Part shown: piece after piece, positions 38,686 through 48,539 of the stretch
Position numbering within the stretch: the stretch's first letter is position 1
Layout: each line of letters opens with the position of its first letter
Source: Cubamyces lactineus
Taxonomy: Eukaryota > Basidiomycota > Agaricomycetes > Polyporales > Polyporaceae
Assembly (NCBI GenBank): GCA_022376465.1
Contig: JACDTU010000007.1
Location: 1,550,001 to 1,614,000, forward strand
Direction: 5' to 3'
DNA: 64,000 bases
Translations under genes and position numbers: made by a program
Notes under the pieces: model-generated
Seen by the model: only the letters and a program-made list of their open reading frames with translations
What the model was told of the DNA's origin: nothing
Databases searched by the model: none

Positions 38686-39424
38686 ATGTTGTTCTCCTCT
38701 GCCCGCTCAGCAGCTCTCTCCGCTGGTCTCGGACGTCGCGCGGCGAGCTCCATCGCGCTCAAGTACTCCAACGCCGTCTTTTCCGCCGCGCTCAACAAGT
38801 CTCCTCAGGTCCTCAACAAGGTCCAGGCTGAGCTGAACGCTATCCAGTCCGCGGTCAAGTCTACTCCGGAACTCAACTCGTTCATCCACAACCCTACCCT
38901 CTCCGTCCGTGAGCGCGAGGCAGGTCTTCCTGCCCTCTACGCCGCTGCTGGCAAGGAGACTTCGGAAATCACCAAAAACCTCTTCGTCGTCCTTTCCGAG
39001 AACGGCCGTCTCGTCGAGACGGAGGGTGTCATCGAGGGCTTCAACGAGCTCGTCGCGGGTTACAAGGGCGAGCTCAACGTCACCATCACTAGCGCAGCGC
39101 CTCTTCCGAAGGACATCCAGTCCAAGCTGGAGACCCTTCTCAAGCAGTCGCAGGCTGCGCAGCAGGCCAAGTCGCTCAAGATCACTAACAAGGTATGTTT
39201 TGTTATGTTCATATGCGTTATCGACCATGTGTCCCACTCTTTCTCTGCATCATAGGTCAACCCTGCCGTCTTGGGTGGTGTCGTCGTAGACTTTGGTGAC
39301 AAGACGATCGACCTCAGCGTCGCGTCCCGCGTGAACAAGCTCAACAACCTGCTATCGCGTGAGTTGGGGTGGCTGCCGTCTTTTCAAACCTGTCTAATCT
39401 GTCACGCGTGTAGAATCTGTATGA
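38686..39424 (+). CDS. ATP5: ATP synthase subunit 5 (OSCP), mitochondrial
   Basis: Exons 38686-39192, 39256-39358 and 39414-39424 give 206 residues, normal for OSCP. The first ~25 residues (MLFSSARSAALSAGLGRRAA) form an amphipathic, Arg/Ser-rich import signal. The OSCP/delta fold follows: YSNAVFSAALNKSPQVLNKV, FIHNPTLSVREREAG, LFVVLSENGRLVETEGVIEG and the C-terminal LGGVVVDFGDKTIDLSVASR signature (family GG-hydrophobic-GDKxID-S--R). The last exon contributes only the final residues QSV after NNLLS. OSCP links the F1 head to the peripheral stalk of ATP synthase. I rejected the upstream in-frame ATG at 38608 because its serine run lacks targeting character. Confidence 0.95.
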
Positions 39425-39728
39425 GCGACGTGTCGGGATTGGAGCGTGGAGATGCTGCAGCCGGAGAAAACGATATGTTCCGCTCTCTGTGGGCTAGTCA
39501 ATTCATAGATGTGGACAACATGCTCTCTACTGCCTGATTCCGCTGTTCGGGCGATGAATGAGTGACAGATACTTTCGCTTAGAGCGAGGCCTTTCACCCT
39601 ATGACCGCTAGCAGGACATGCATTCGAATACATAACAAGGGGATGGACAGCAGGTATCGACAACTGACACGAACAAGCTCCAAAGTGGCTGGGACCTACG
39701 GAGGTTGCTAGTCATCGTATGAGAGCCG

Positions 39729-42653
39729 TCAGCGGGTGGTGCCATTCGTGCCCGCAACGACCGAGAATCTCTCCTTGATGAAGCTTTGTATACCCGGCAT
39801 GGCCTTGATGATGAGCTTGATCGGCTTCTCTTCGTCTGTGGATCGCATGCTCAGTTCCGATGGACGCAATCGATACAACAACATGCAGCAATCTTACCCA
39901 TACGGAAGATACTGCCGTGCTTCTTCAATGCCTTGGAATCATGGAAGATGGGGTGGGTAGTTGGCACGACCACGATGGAATTCTGAAGAGGGCCAGATGA
40001 GTCGGCGTGAGGGAGCAGGACACCGCCGTGACCCACCTCGAAATACCACTGGCGCAGTGCGGGCGCATCCCTCGGGGTGGCCGGGATATTGTGTAGGCCG
40101 ACCACCTGCACAACGCCCTGAACGGTTTTCATGACGCTCGCAGCTGAGTGGCGCCGCATCAGCCCCGTTATCAAGCGCAAATGGTGACGAGGGAACATAC
40201 CACGCTGCTGAATGAGGCTCATGATGGCAGCACAGCCAGGGCCGTGGCCGACGAGGATGAGTTGTCGCGCAGATGTAAGTCTGGAGGAGCCATGAGTCGA
40301 GGGCCAGGTCTAAAGGCTTGCGGGAGGAAACGTACTGGATGTAGTTGTCCCAGAGATAAACCATCACTGCGCCACCGTAGTCCTCGGTGTGTTTAAGCTG
40401 GGCGGGAGCGTTATCACCACTGTAGAGATGTGTGAAGGCAGATTGTCGTACCTTGAACTTCGCGTATGGCTTGGGGAATACATTCACATCCAATACGGCG
40501 TAACCCTCCGCCTTCGCCCACGCGAGGAGAGATTTGGAGCAATCTATCTGGAGAATTGCATTGCATACTTGTAACTCAGGACGACGACCAAGCATAGACC
40601 GATGCTCACGAGGTATGAATGTTCCTGGCGGACGTTGCATGTTACGACCGAGTCGAGTTCTACGGCGAGGTTGCCGCTGCAGAATTCGTGTTGTTATTGA
40701 TATGATGCTTATGGGGCCCCAGTGAGACAACGTACAACTCGTGAGCGAACACGATGAGGCTGTCGTTCTCCATGATATCGGGACTGGAACGTGTACGTGA
40801 GTGCTTTGAACTGACACGGATCACACTGGCTGCGCTAATGCTCACGTGCAAGCGGCCTGCGCACTAAACCGTTCTATGAGAGCTTGGCTCATGAGGGGTA
40901 CTTCCAACATTCCATGCTCTCGGAACAGGTAGTCTTGTCGGTGAGCCTTGAGAAGTTCTGGGGAGGAGGAGGTCATGACTGCGGTTAGACAATCGTATGA
41001 AAACCAGTGGAATACCTGGTAGGGAGATTGCTATCGGCTCGACCTCTGCAGGTAGCAAGAGTGAGTGAGCAGTTATGGCATCGCGCAGGTCGGATACACT
41101 GTACGAGAGCATACCTTCGATCGGCTCAGATGCCTTGGGGTCAACGTTCCTCCAATACTTGCTTTGTTCCATCGCAACCTGCCAGATAGTCTCAGTAGCG
41201 ACTTCCGATGCCGTGAGCGGAGGCAGTTGAGGCGGCATCTCTCCCAGGATGATCCTCGCCACCGCCAAGGCCGATGCTGCGATGGCATCTAGGCAATATC
41301 CACCCTGTTCCGGTGTAAGTCGCATAGCCGCGAGGAAAGACACACGGGAAGACTGACTTCAAGTGCTACGACGAGTTTACCACCAGCCAGCGATGACAGC
41401 ATATGCGTCATATGAGCGTAACCTGCTGGGGATACGTGACATTCTCCCAGGTCATCACCCTCGGCTGCGTCAAATCCTGCGGAGACTAGGTCGAAGACAA
41501 TGAGCCGCTCGATGTGAAATGTGAATAGCGACGTAACGGACTGATGACTAGATCTGGAGAGAACTCGAGGGCGATGGGCATGACGATCTTCTGGAAGGCG
41601 AGTATGTAATCAGCGTCTCCCATGCCTTTTTCCGGCCAGGGTATGTTGACCGAGCTGGCGTGGATGATGACTTAGTGATGAAAACAGCACAATAAGATGA
41701 ACGTACTAGCCAAGACCGGGACCTTCGCCGCAAGACGTCATACTACCGAAGGGTCCGTTAGGGTAGAAGTTGCCACCTTCATAGCGGTGTAGGGAGATGT
41801 AGAGGACGGAGGGGTCATCATAAAAAGCTCGTTGAGTGCCGTTGCCTGCAGATCATCAGAAAATGTCGTTGGGCTCTGCGTGGGATGCGTACCGTGATGT
41901 ACGTCCCTGACAAGCAGTCAGCGATGTGGAATACCGGCTACAACAGGGCAACTCACCAGTCCAGAATGAGAATACGTTTTACAGCGGTCCGTAGTTGAAC
42001 GACTTTAGCTGCGATGGAGACGTTGTTGAAGAAACAAAATCCCATGTGCTCGTCTGGTTCAGCATGGTGACCGGGAGGACGAACAATGGCGAATGATTTC
42101 TTGACTTCGCCGCGTGCAACCGATAGGGCGGCCTCTATCACTCCTCCAGCACTAAGCTGCGCTGCGTATGGTGTGCTAGGATGAACATAGAGCGAAAGGT
42201 CGTTGTAATATGCTTCGGAATCAGCTATATCTTGCTCTGTCAGGGCTAGAAAGGGCAGGTGTAAGTGGTTTGCAAACGAAGATGAAGTACATTCCTACAA
42301 TGAAGTGCGAGAACTTTGTCCCACAGTGCTTGGCTGTGGACGAGCAACGCTTCCTCTCTGAGGACGCGTCTGATGGGGAGTTTCTTCATTTTCTCCAAAC
42401 AATGATTCTCTTTAAGGATGTCAAAAATTCTGGAGATGCGCTCCGGTTGCTCGCAATGTCCGTGAACGCAGCTGTGAGCCATCATCTTGCTGGAATACAC
42501 ATATCCCACGAGATATGTGTTCTCTCTGAGGGTCGCGGGAACCGAGGCTGCACGAGGACGAGAAGCAGCAAGAGTATGGGCGGGGGGCCCGCCGTCCGTA
42601 GCGGGAGCGTCGATCGCTCTGTCTACATCCATTGCGTCTTCTGTGTGTCGCAT
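39729..42653 (-). CDS. HDA1: Class II histone deacetylase HDA1 with C-terminal Arb2 domain
   Basis: Start ATG at 42653 (another in-frame ATG, MDVDRAI, lies seven codons on); stop at 39729-39731. The deacetylase domain runs [37 protein letters not shown] (active-site HH), [22 protein letters not shown] (zinc-binding), [38 protein letters not shown] (zinc ligand Asp) and [10 protein letters not shown] (active-site Tyr loop). The C-terminal half is an Arb2-type domain ([65 protein letters not shown]). Numerous introns of about 50 nt split it, including a 14-nt microexon at 41893-41906 coding DVHH. It is expected to be the nuclear catalytic subunit of the Hda1 co-repressor complex. Its stop is 305 bp from that of ATP5 (convergent). 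Confidence 0.93.
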
Positions 42654-42879
42654 GGGTAGCCTCCGTATGCTTGTGGAGAGTTGTGAAAGACTGTTGCAGC
42701 AAGTAGGATCTGGCTAGTACGGTTAGTGATGTTCAGTAGTATGATCGTTGAGGTGGCCCTGCCACAAGCGCGCGTGATGGTCACACGACTAGACGCTGCT
42801 CGGATTCGGATGTCTATGCGAATAAGTCCAAGGGGAGTGAATAGCCACATTTCCCGGAAAATGCCAGTCTAGAAGAAAC

Positions 42880-43745
42880 ACAGTAATAGCATATCCCCCG
42901 GTACGGTATTCTCCCTGACGTATTGCATTTATGGCAATACTACCTTGCAATTTGGCTGCTATATGTGGTACTCGGAACTGCCAGTTGTAGTATCAGTTGT
43001 TTTTCTGCCATATCTGGGGCTATAACAATCCACTTAGAGTTAATTCATAATGAGCCATGCAATATATATGTTATGATGGGTGCTTTAGCAAAGATAGTGG
43101 TTCCATTTACTGCTATCAAAAGGGTTGCACATAACTTCTAATCCAATCCAAACAATCTGTTAAAGAGGCTGCTGGTAATTATATGTCTGAGAATGTGATA
43201 GTATTGCTTGGCACATTTGACAGTTCAACTCATATAACCAATGCGTACACAATTGCGATGCATCCCAGCAGGACCACTAATAATGGCTGCACTGTAAGGA
43301 CTAACTGCTTTTGGTTTGCTAATTCAACCCTACTATCTTCAATGCAATTAGTGGTTTAATTTCCTGTCAATCAATAATAACTTAAACCAGCACAAATCAT
43401 CTTCAGCAGACTTATTAACTTGCCTGGATGATCTCTAAGAAGGTAGTGAGCTATGAGGATGGTGCTGTCCTATAGGGCAACTCTAAAGGTTGGGCACCTC
43501 AGAGGTTTAGGTAAAATTACAAACAGAGGCTGGTTATTAGACTTTTAAGTGCAATACTTCAATGGCAGCCTGAAGATGTTGAGTGAATAGAAGAGCTGAT
43601 TCTCTTCTTCCTGCTAGCCTTAACTTGCCATAAAAGAAAAGGGATAATAGAATTGGATGAGAGTGAGACAAAGAGATTAGCTATATATCACACTTTTGCA
43701 TCAGCAAAAATCCTCCAAGTGATGAACTTCTGAACCTAGAAGGCT
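42880..43745. repeat. CpG-depleted transposon-derived DNA, class unknown
   Basis: AT-rich DNA with almost no CG dinucleotides, abutting the HDA1 promoter and continuing into the copia remnant. No coding frame longer than about 70 codons and no recognised motif. It may be further copia-derived sequence or another decayed element. Confidence 0.5.
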
Positions 43746-43749
43746 GGGA

Positions 43750-44270
43750 GCAACCTATAAGCGACACAAAAGAGTCTTCAGTCTGTGAGCAAATGACTAT
43801 ATTGCATAGTACAAGTACCTGTAAGTGTCATAAGAGAGCTACAAGTACTTGGTAAGTAACTGCATAAGTAACCATAAGTAATGAAGGAACTTACTCTTCA
43901 GTCTGTGAGCGAACAATTGAAGAGTAGGGGTGAAGAATGTCCTCCTTATATACTGAGAGAGGAGTGCCATGAGTAAGCAAAGAAAGGAGGCATGTGATCC
44001 CTATGTACAATGAGTAAGTGCTGAGCATATCCTGAGTAAGACAATGGTGCAAGTATATGGTATCATAGGTAGAGAACCCTCTGGAAGGATCCGTAGCAGT
44101 GAAGAACACAATGGAAAGATGGAGGGAATGTCCAAATGTCCAACTACAGTACATATGCTAAGCAGTCCATAAAAGGAAGGAACAAAGTCCATGCTGTGCG
44201 CATTGTAGGCACCACAGCCACAAAGTCCACATTCCCAGTCTGGCACAGCCAATAACCTGGAAGTCCAACA
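43750..44270 (-). repeat. Putative 3' LTR of the decayed copia element
   Basis: Reading the minus strand, the pol stop is followed within a few bases by a purine tract (AAGTGGGAG) and then TGTTGGACTTCC, the usual order of stop, polypurine tract and LTR start (TG at 44270-44269). An internal TATATAAGG (plus about 43943-43951) fits an LTR promoter. The far end could not be fixed because no second copy is present; about 43750 is an estimate. Confidence 0.5.
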
Positions 44271-46140
44271 CTCCCACTTGTTCAAACTGCAGAGGGAGAG
44301 ACTAGACCAATCACCTGTCTAAAGTGCTCCAATATAGAGAAGAAAATATTTTTCATCAAGGAATCAACTAGTTGGTCCTCTGTTGCTATGTGGAAGATGT
44401 CAATTGTCTCTAACTCAGCTTGTTCGTGAGTGTAGTGGTACTGGACGTCAACATGCTTTGTGCGATGCTCGGTGATGGGGTTACCAGATAAGAAGATGGA
44501 CCCTTGGTTATCAAGACACAAGGGTGTAGGACGAGAGATGTCATCCCCCAACTCTTCACCAAATGTGCAAAGCTATACAACTTGACAACAAGTGTCTGAT
44601 GCAGCCTTGTATTCCACCTCGGTCAAGGAGAGAGAAACCGTTGGCTGTTTCCTAGACTGCCAGGAAATAGCACCACCTGCCATCAAGAAAACGTAAGCTT
44701 TAGTGGACCTGTGGTCATCTCGGTCCTCAGCCCAGTCTGAGTCTAAATAACCTATAAGACCATCATTTGAGGAACCAAAGTAACACAACCAGTAGTCTTT
44801 GGTCCCTTAAAGATACCTCAGAACGTACTTGGCATAATTCCAGTGTGCATCACCAGGATTAGAGTTGTACTGAGACAACTTCTGGACTGCGAAGGAGATG
44901 TTCGGATGTGTACCCAAAGTCGTGTAGAGCAGACTGCCAATTAGGCTCTGGTACCATTTCTGGGAATGATCAGCAGCAGTGTGACTAAATTTCTCTAGTA
45001 TAGCACTAGTAGGGAGGGGAGTGCGAGCCAGCTTGCAGTCAGCCATGTCAAACTGTTTAAGAACAGACTGGATGTAGTCTATCTGGTTGATGTTGATTGT
45101 TCGAGCTTTACAATCATGAACAATGTTTAGACTAAGAAAACGCGAGACAGGACCCAAATCCATCATCTTGAACCACTGCATCAAGGCCTCTTTGGTGTCC
45201 TTGATATGGCCAGGCTTGTCACCCATGAGGAGTAGATTGTCGACATACAGAACAATGATCATAATGGAATCCCCCCTATGTCGCTGATATATGTAGACTC
45301 TGGCATCAGAGTATGTCCGTATGAATCCCAGATCTAGCAAGATTTGATGTATCTTGCTTGGTGTTCCATTGACGAGATGCCTGCTTCAAGCCATAGATAG
45401 CTTTTAGCAATAGACACATGAAGTTTTCCTTGCCAGGAACAACCCAGCCCTCAGGCTGTTCCATGTAGATCACCTCCTCCAAGTCGCCATTTAGGAATGC
45501 AGTTTTGACGTCCATCAACTCAATGTTCCAGTCCTCAAGCGCAGCGTGTGCAAGGAGGTAACAAATCAACTTAAAATGTGTAACAGGCGACAAGGTCTCC
45601 TTATAATCCTCCCCCAGACCTGAGTAAAACCCTTGGCCACAAGACGAGCCTTATACTGACCATCATGCATAATGTCATACACCTAACGATTGGCAACAAC
45701 TTGTCGGTTTTTCGGCCTAGGCGCAAGACACCAGGTCTTGTTCTTGATGAGCGAGTCATATTCTGCTTTCTCACCTGCATGCCACTTCTCCGCGTCTGGA
45801 GATGCCATGGCTTGCTGATGAGAGTTTGGAATGCCAGGCTTATGGTTTGCAGCAGTGAGCATCGCAATAATAGACTGTACAACTTGTTCATTGTCCTCCA
45901 AGTTCCCTTTTGCATCTGTATGAGCATCAACCTTTGCAGGTTGCTCATCACCGTATATGCTGTCCTTGTAGCGCTGAGGTCTAGAAATGTTCTTGCGACA
46001 AGGGCAATCACACGCTATGCTAGGACCTCCCACTGGCTCATGGCAATTTCACTGGTGGGTAGGCCGCAGCGGAGGAACAGCAGGTGGTGGATCAGGTTGT
46101 TGTGGAGAAGGGGGAGAAGGTTGCTCTTGCAAGGTTTAGA
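44271..46140 (-). pseudogene. Ty1/copia pol fragment (reverse transcriptase and RNase H), decayed
   Basis: In minus-strand order the remnant gives the linker ending KNRQVVANRWVYD, the RT core start (ALEDWNIELMDVKTAFLNGDL), a KAIYGLKQASRQWN block, the catalytic box read as YVDNLLLM where YVDDLLL is expected, then copia RNase H (GYLDSDWAEDRDDHRSTKAY, LSLTEVEYKA) and the C-terminal HVDVQYHYTHE. Frames change at about 45600, 45330, 44800 and 44560, and stops interrupt, so it cannot make a polyprotein. Gag, protease and most of integrase are missing: the copy ends near 46140, just before the short repeats that precede element A. CpG is scarce, which suggests age and former methylation. Confidence 0.9.
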
Positions 46141-46365
46141 GCCGAGTGTGAAGAAGTCTGGTAAAAGAGTGAATAAGCCTCAACGTTCGAGAGAGTGAAC
46201 GGTTAGGGTACATGATTAACTACCTGGTAAAAGAGTGAATAAGCCTGGGAAGGCCATTAGTACGTAATACGACTGAATGGAGTAAGTATGGGGAATCTCA
46301 CCTCAACGTTCGAGAGAGCAAACAGTGAGGTGCACGAAGCGTACAGTGCGAGTATGTGAGGGCGC
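46141..46365. repeat. Two interleaved short direct repeats next to element A
   Basis: A 23-nt unit (CTGGTAAAAGAGTGAATAAG then CCT) occurs at 46158-46180 and 46224-46246. An 18-nt unit (CCTCAACGTTCGAGAGAG) occurs at 46178-46195 and 46301-46318. They lie between the broken end of the copia remnant and the first base of element A. Origin unknown; they could be footprints of local duplication or part of another element. Confidence 0.6.
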
Positions 46366-47038
46366 TGTTACGCTCCGTGCTGTAACCCCGAAGTCCGATC
46401 CCCGAACCCCCGTACTCCGCTCCTTACCCCGCACTACGTACTCCGCTTCCCCGTACTCCGCTCTTCCGTACCCCGTACCCCCGGCTCCGTTCTCCGTACT
46501 CCGCACTTCGTACTCCGTACTTCGGACTTCCCCCCGACCCCATGACTTACATGTCTCAGATAACCCCTCATGGCGCTACCTACATGAGGCTTTTGCTTAC
46601 TGAGCTATCTACGTTATCTTACCCTTGGCAAGTTACTTCGTACTTTCGTTCTCCTCTTTCCTATCACGTACATCTCTTATTGTTTCTATCGGGTTTCTGA
46701 CTTAGTATAAATACTGCCCCGGAATGTAGTAGCTACTCAGTTCGGAAATCTCGTTAACCTTGAACACTCGCCTTTTTGGACTCCTAGTCCGTACTCTGAC
46801 ACTCACCCCCGACCCCCTAGTCCGACCAACCTTCGTTCCCAAGTCCGACCTCCGTCCCATCAAGTCCGAACTCCGTAGTCCGCAAATAGAGGACACCGAG
46901 TCGGAACCCGTGCGTTACCAATAGTTTCGCGAAAGTCCTCACCCCAGTGCTAGTCCGACCTCCGGTCGTACTCCGACCCCGAACTCCGTCCAAGCCCCGA
47001 CCACCGGAGTTATACCCCCGGATGGCACGGTCCTAACA
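46366..47038 (+). repeat. 5' LTR of element A
   Basis: Nearly identical to 61607-62278, with TG...CA ends. It has a TATAAATA promoter and a block (about 46400-46530) crowded with the motif TACTCCG. Confidence 0.95.
46706..46713 (+). promoter_or_regulatory. TATA box in element A LTR
   Basis: TATAAATA, 33 nt before AGTTCGGAAAT (46739-46749), the segment complementary to the primer site and so the predicted 5' end of the element RNA. Confidence 0.65.
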
Positions 47039-47040
47039 GT

Positions 47041-47051
47041 ATTTCCGAACT
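47041..47051 (+). other. Self-priming primer-binding site of element A
   Basis: ATTTCCGAACT begins 2 nt after the LTR and is the exact reverse complement of AGTTCGGAAAT at 46739-46749 in the LTR. No TGG-type tRNA primer site is present. The arrangement matches Tf1, whose RNA 5' end folds back and primes minus-strand synthesis. Confidence 0.7.
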
Positions 47052-47069
47052 CACCGGGTTTCACTCAAT

Positions 47070-48539
47070 ATGTCCACTCGAACCGTAGTCCGCACTCAGA
47101 CCCAATCTCGCGCCCTGGAGCAAGAAGACCCCGCCGAGAACTGGAGTGGCTGGACAGCTCGCCGAGGCGACTCAGCGATGCAAGAAGAAGCTACTCCGAG
47201 CCGCCGCGGGCAGTTCGCTCGAACAATCGTCGAAGCGTCCTCCGATGGGGACGACGAAGGTGACCCGCCTCAGCCCCTGGTCATCTCTACCGCGACTGCC
47301 TCGCAGGTACCCCGAGAGCCATCTCCGGGTAACCCATTCTCCGAGGGTCAGCCCTCAGGTCCGAGCCGCGGGCCTCCGGGTCCGCCTAGTCCTCCAGGTC
47401 CGCCGGGCCCTCCAGGACCGCCAGGTCCTCCGGACAACGACCCGCAAGGGCCAGGAGACGACGACACTAGCTCAAGCTCGGACTCCTCTGACTCTGAAGA
47501 ACGAGTTCAGTCGCAGCTAGCGGCTGCGATCTCCCTCATCGCGCGTACCCTCGAACGTACTACCGCTCCAACCCCGGCGGTTACCCAACCTTCGAACAAC
47601 GAGCGGCACAATGTCCGCGAGCCGGACCAGTTCGACGGGTCCGACCCCAACAAACTCCGGTCTTTCTTCACGCAGTTGGAACTTGTCTTCAAGGCCCGAC
47701 CCCGAACATTCGACTCTGATGAGAAGAAGGTGACCTACACCATCTCTTTCCTCAAGGGCACCGTGCTACAATGGTTCGAGCCCTACCTCCTCGAAGGCGA
47801 CTCGGACAACCCCCCCATCTTCCTTACATCCTACGACCACTTCCAGGAGGAACTCCGAGTGAACTTCGGTCCTTACGACGCCTCCGGAGCTGCGGAGCAT
47901 GAGCTGATGAACCTCCGGATGGGCGACAACCAGCGGATAGCTAAGTACATCACCCAGTTCACCCGCCTCGCTACTCAAGTCCGCTGGGGTAATGCTCCGC
48001 TCCGGTACCGGTTCTACGACGGACTTCCGAATCGTCTCAAGGACCGCATCTCCGAGGTCGGCAAGCCCGAGACCCTGGTGGCCCTCCGCGACCTCGCGCA
48101 GTCAATCGACAACCGCTACTGGGAGCGCAAGGCCGAGGTCTCGTGCGAGTCTGGACCTTCGAAGTCCGGCAGCAAGTCGGCCTCCGACTCCAAGTCCTCC
48201 AACTCCGGCAACAAGTCCGGAGGTAACAACTCCGGACAGGCCTCCTCGTCTACCCCGTCCAAGTCTGGCAATTCCGGTACTTCGTTGAAGTCCCCTAAGA
48301 CTCCGAAGACCCCGGCCAAGACGCACGCCGACAAGCTCGGTAAGGACGGAAAGCTCACCCCCGAGGAGCGTCAGCGCCGTTTCGCCAACAACCTCTGTCT
48401 TTTCTGCGGCGGAGCTGGTCATACCGCGAGTGCTTGTCCGAAGAAGACCTCGTCCGCGACCAAGGGTCGCGCCACTCAGGCCAACCCCGCTCCTGCTGCG
48501 CCTGCTCCGGCTGCAGCCCCGAAGGAGACAAAAAATTAG
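47070..48539 (+). CDS. Gag of element A
   Basis: 489 residues, intact. The N-terminal ~145 residues are acidic and disordered and include a collagen-like GPP tract at about residues 98-120. A retrotransposon Gag capsid domain follows (about 170-340: FDGSDPNKLRSFFTQLELVF, YLLEGDSDNPPIFLTSYDHF, RMGDNQRIAKYITQFTRLAT). The C-terminus is Ser/Lys-rich with one zinc knuckle, CLFCGGAGHTASAC (CX2CX4HX4C). It packages element RNA into virus-like particles in the cytoplasm. The stop TAG at 48537-48539 directly follows a slippery heptamer, so Gag is probably also the N-terminal part of a Gag-Pol fusion. Confidence 0.93.
   Translation: MSTRTVVRTQTQSRALEQEDPAENWSGWTARRGDSAMQEEATPSRRGQFARTIVEASSDGDDEGDPPQPLVISTATASQVPREPSPGNPFSEGQPSGPSRGPPGPPSPPGPPGPPGPPGPPDNDPQGPGDDDTSSSSDSSDSEERVQSQLAAAISLIARTLERTTAPTPAVTQPSNNERHNVREPDQFDGSDPNKLRSFFTQLELVFKARPRTFDSDEKKVTYTISFLKGTVLQWFEPYLLEGDSDNPPIFLTSYDHFQEELRVNFGPYDASGAAEHELMNLRMGDNQRIAKYITQFTRLATQVRWGNAPLRYRFYDGLPNRLKDRISEVGKPETLVALRDLAQSIDNRYWERKAEVSCESGPSKSGSKSASDSKSSNSGNKSGGNNSGQASSSTPSKSGNSGTSLKSPKTPKTPAKTHADKLGKDGKLTPEERQRRFANNLCLFCGGAGHTASACPKKTSSATKGRATQANPAPAAPAPAAAPKETKN
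48530..48536 (+). promoter_or_regulatory. -1 frameshift slippery heptamer, element A gag/pol
   Basis: A AAA AAT (X XXY YYZ) in gag phase, immediately followed by TAG. A -1 slip reads AAA AAA TTA GTC and enters the pol frame, which stays open to element B. Confidence 0.6.
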
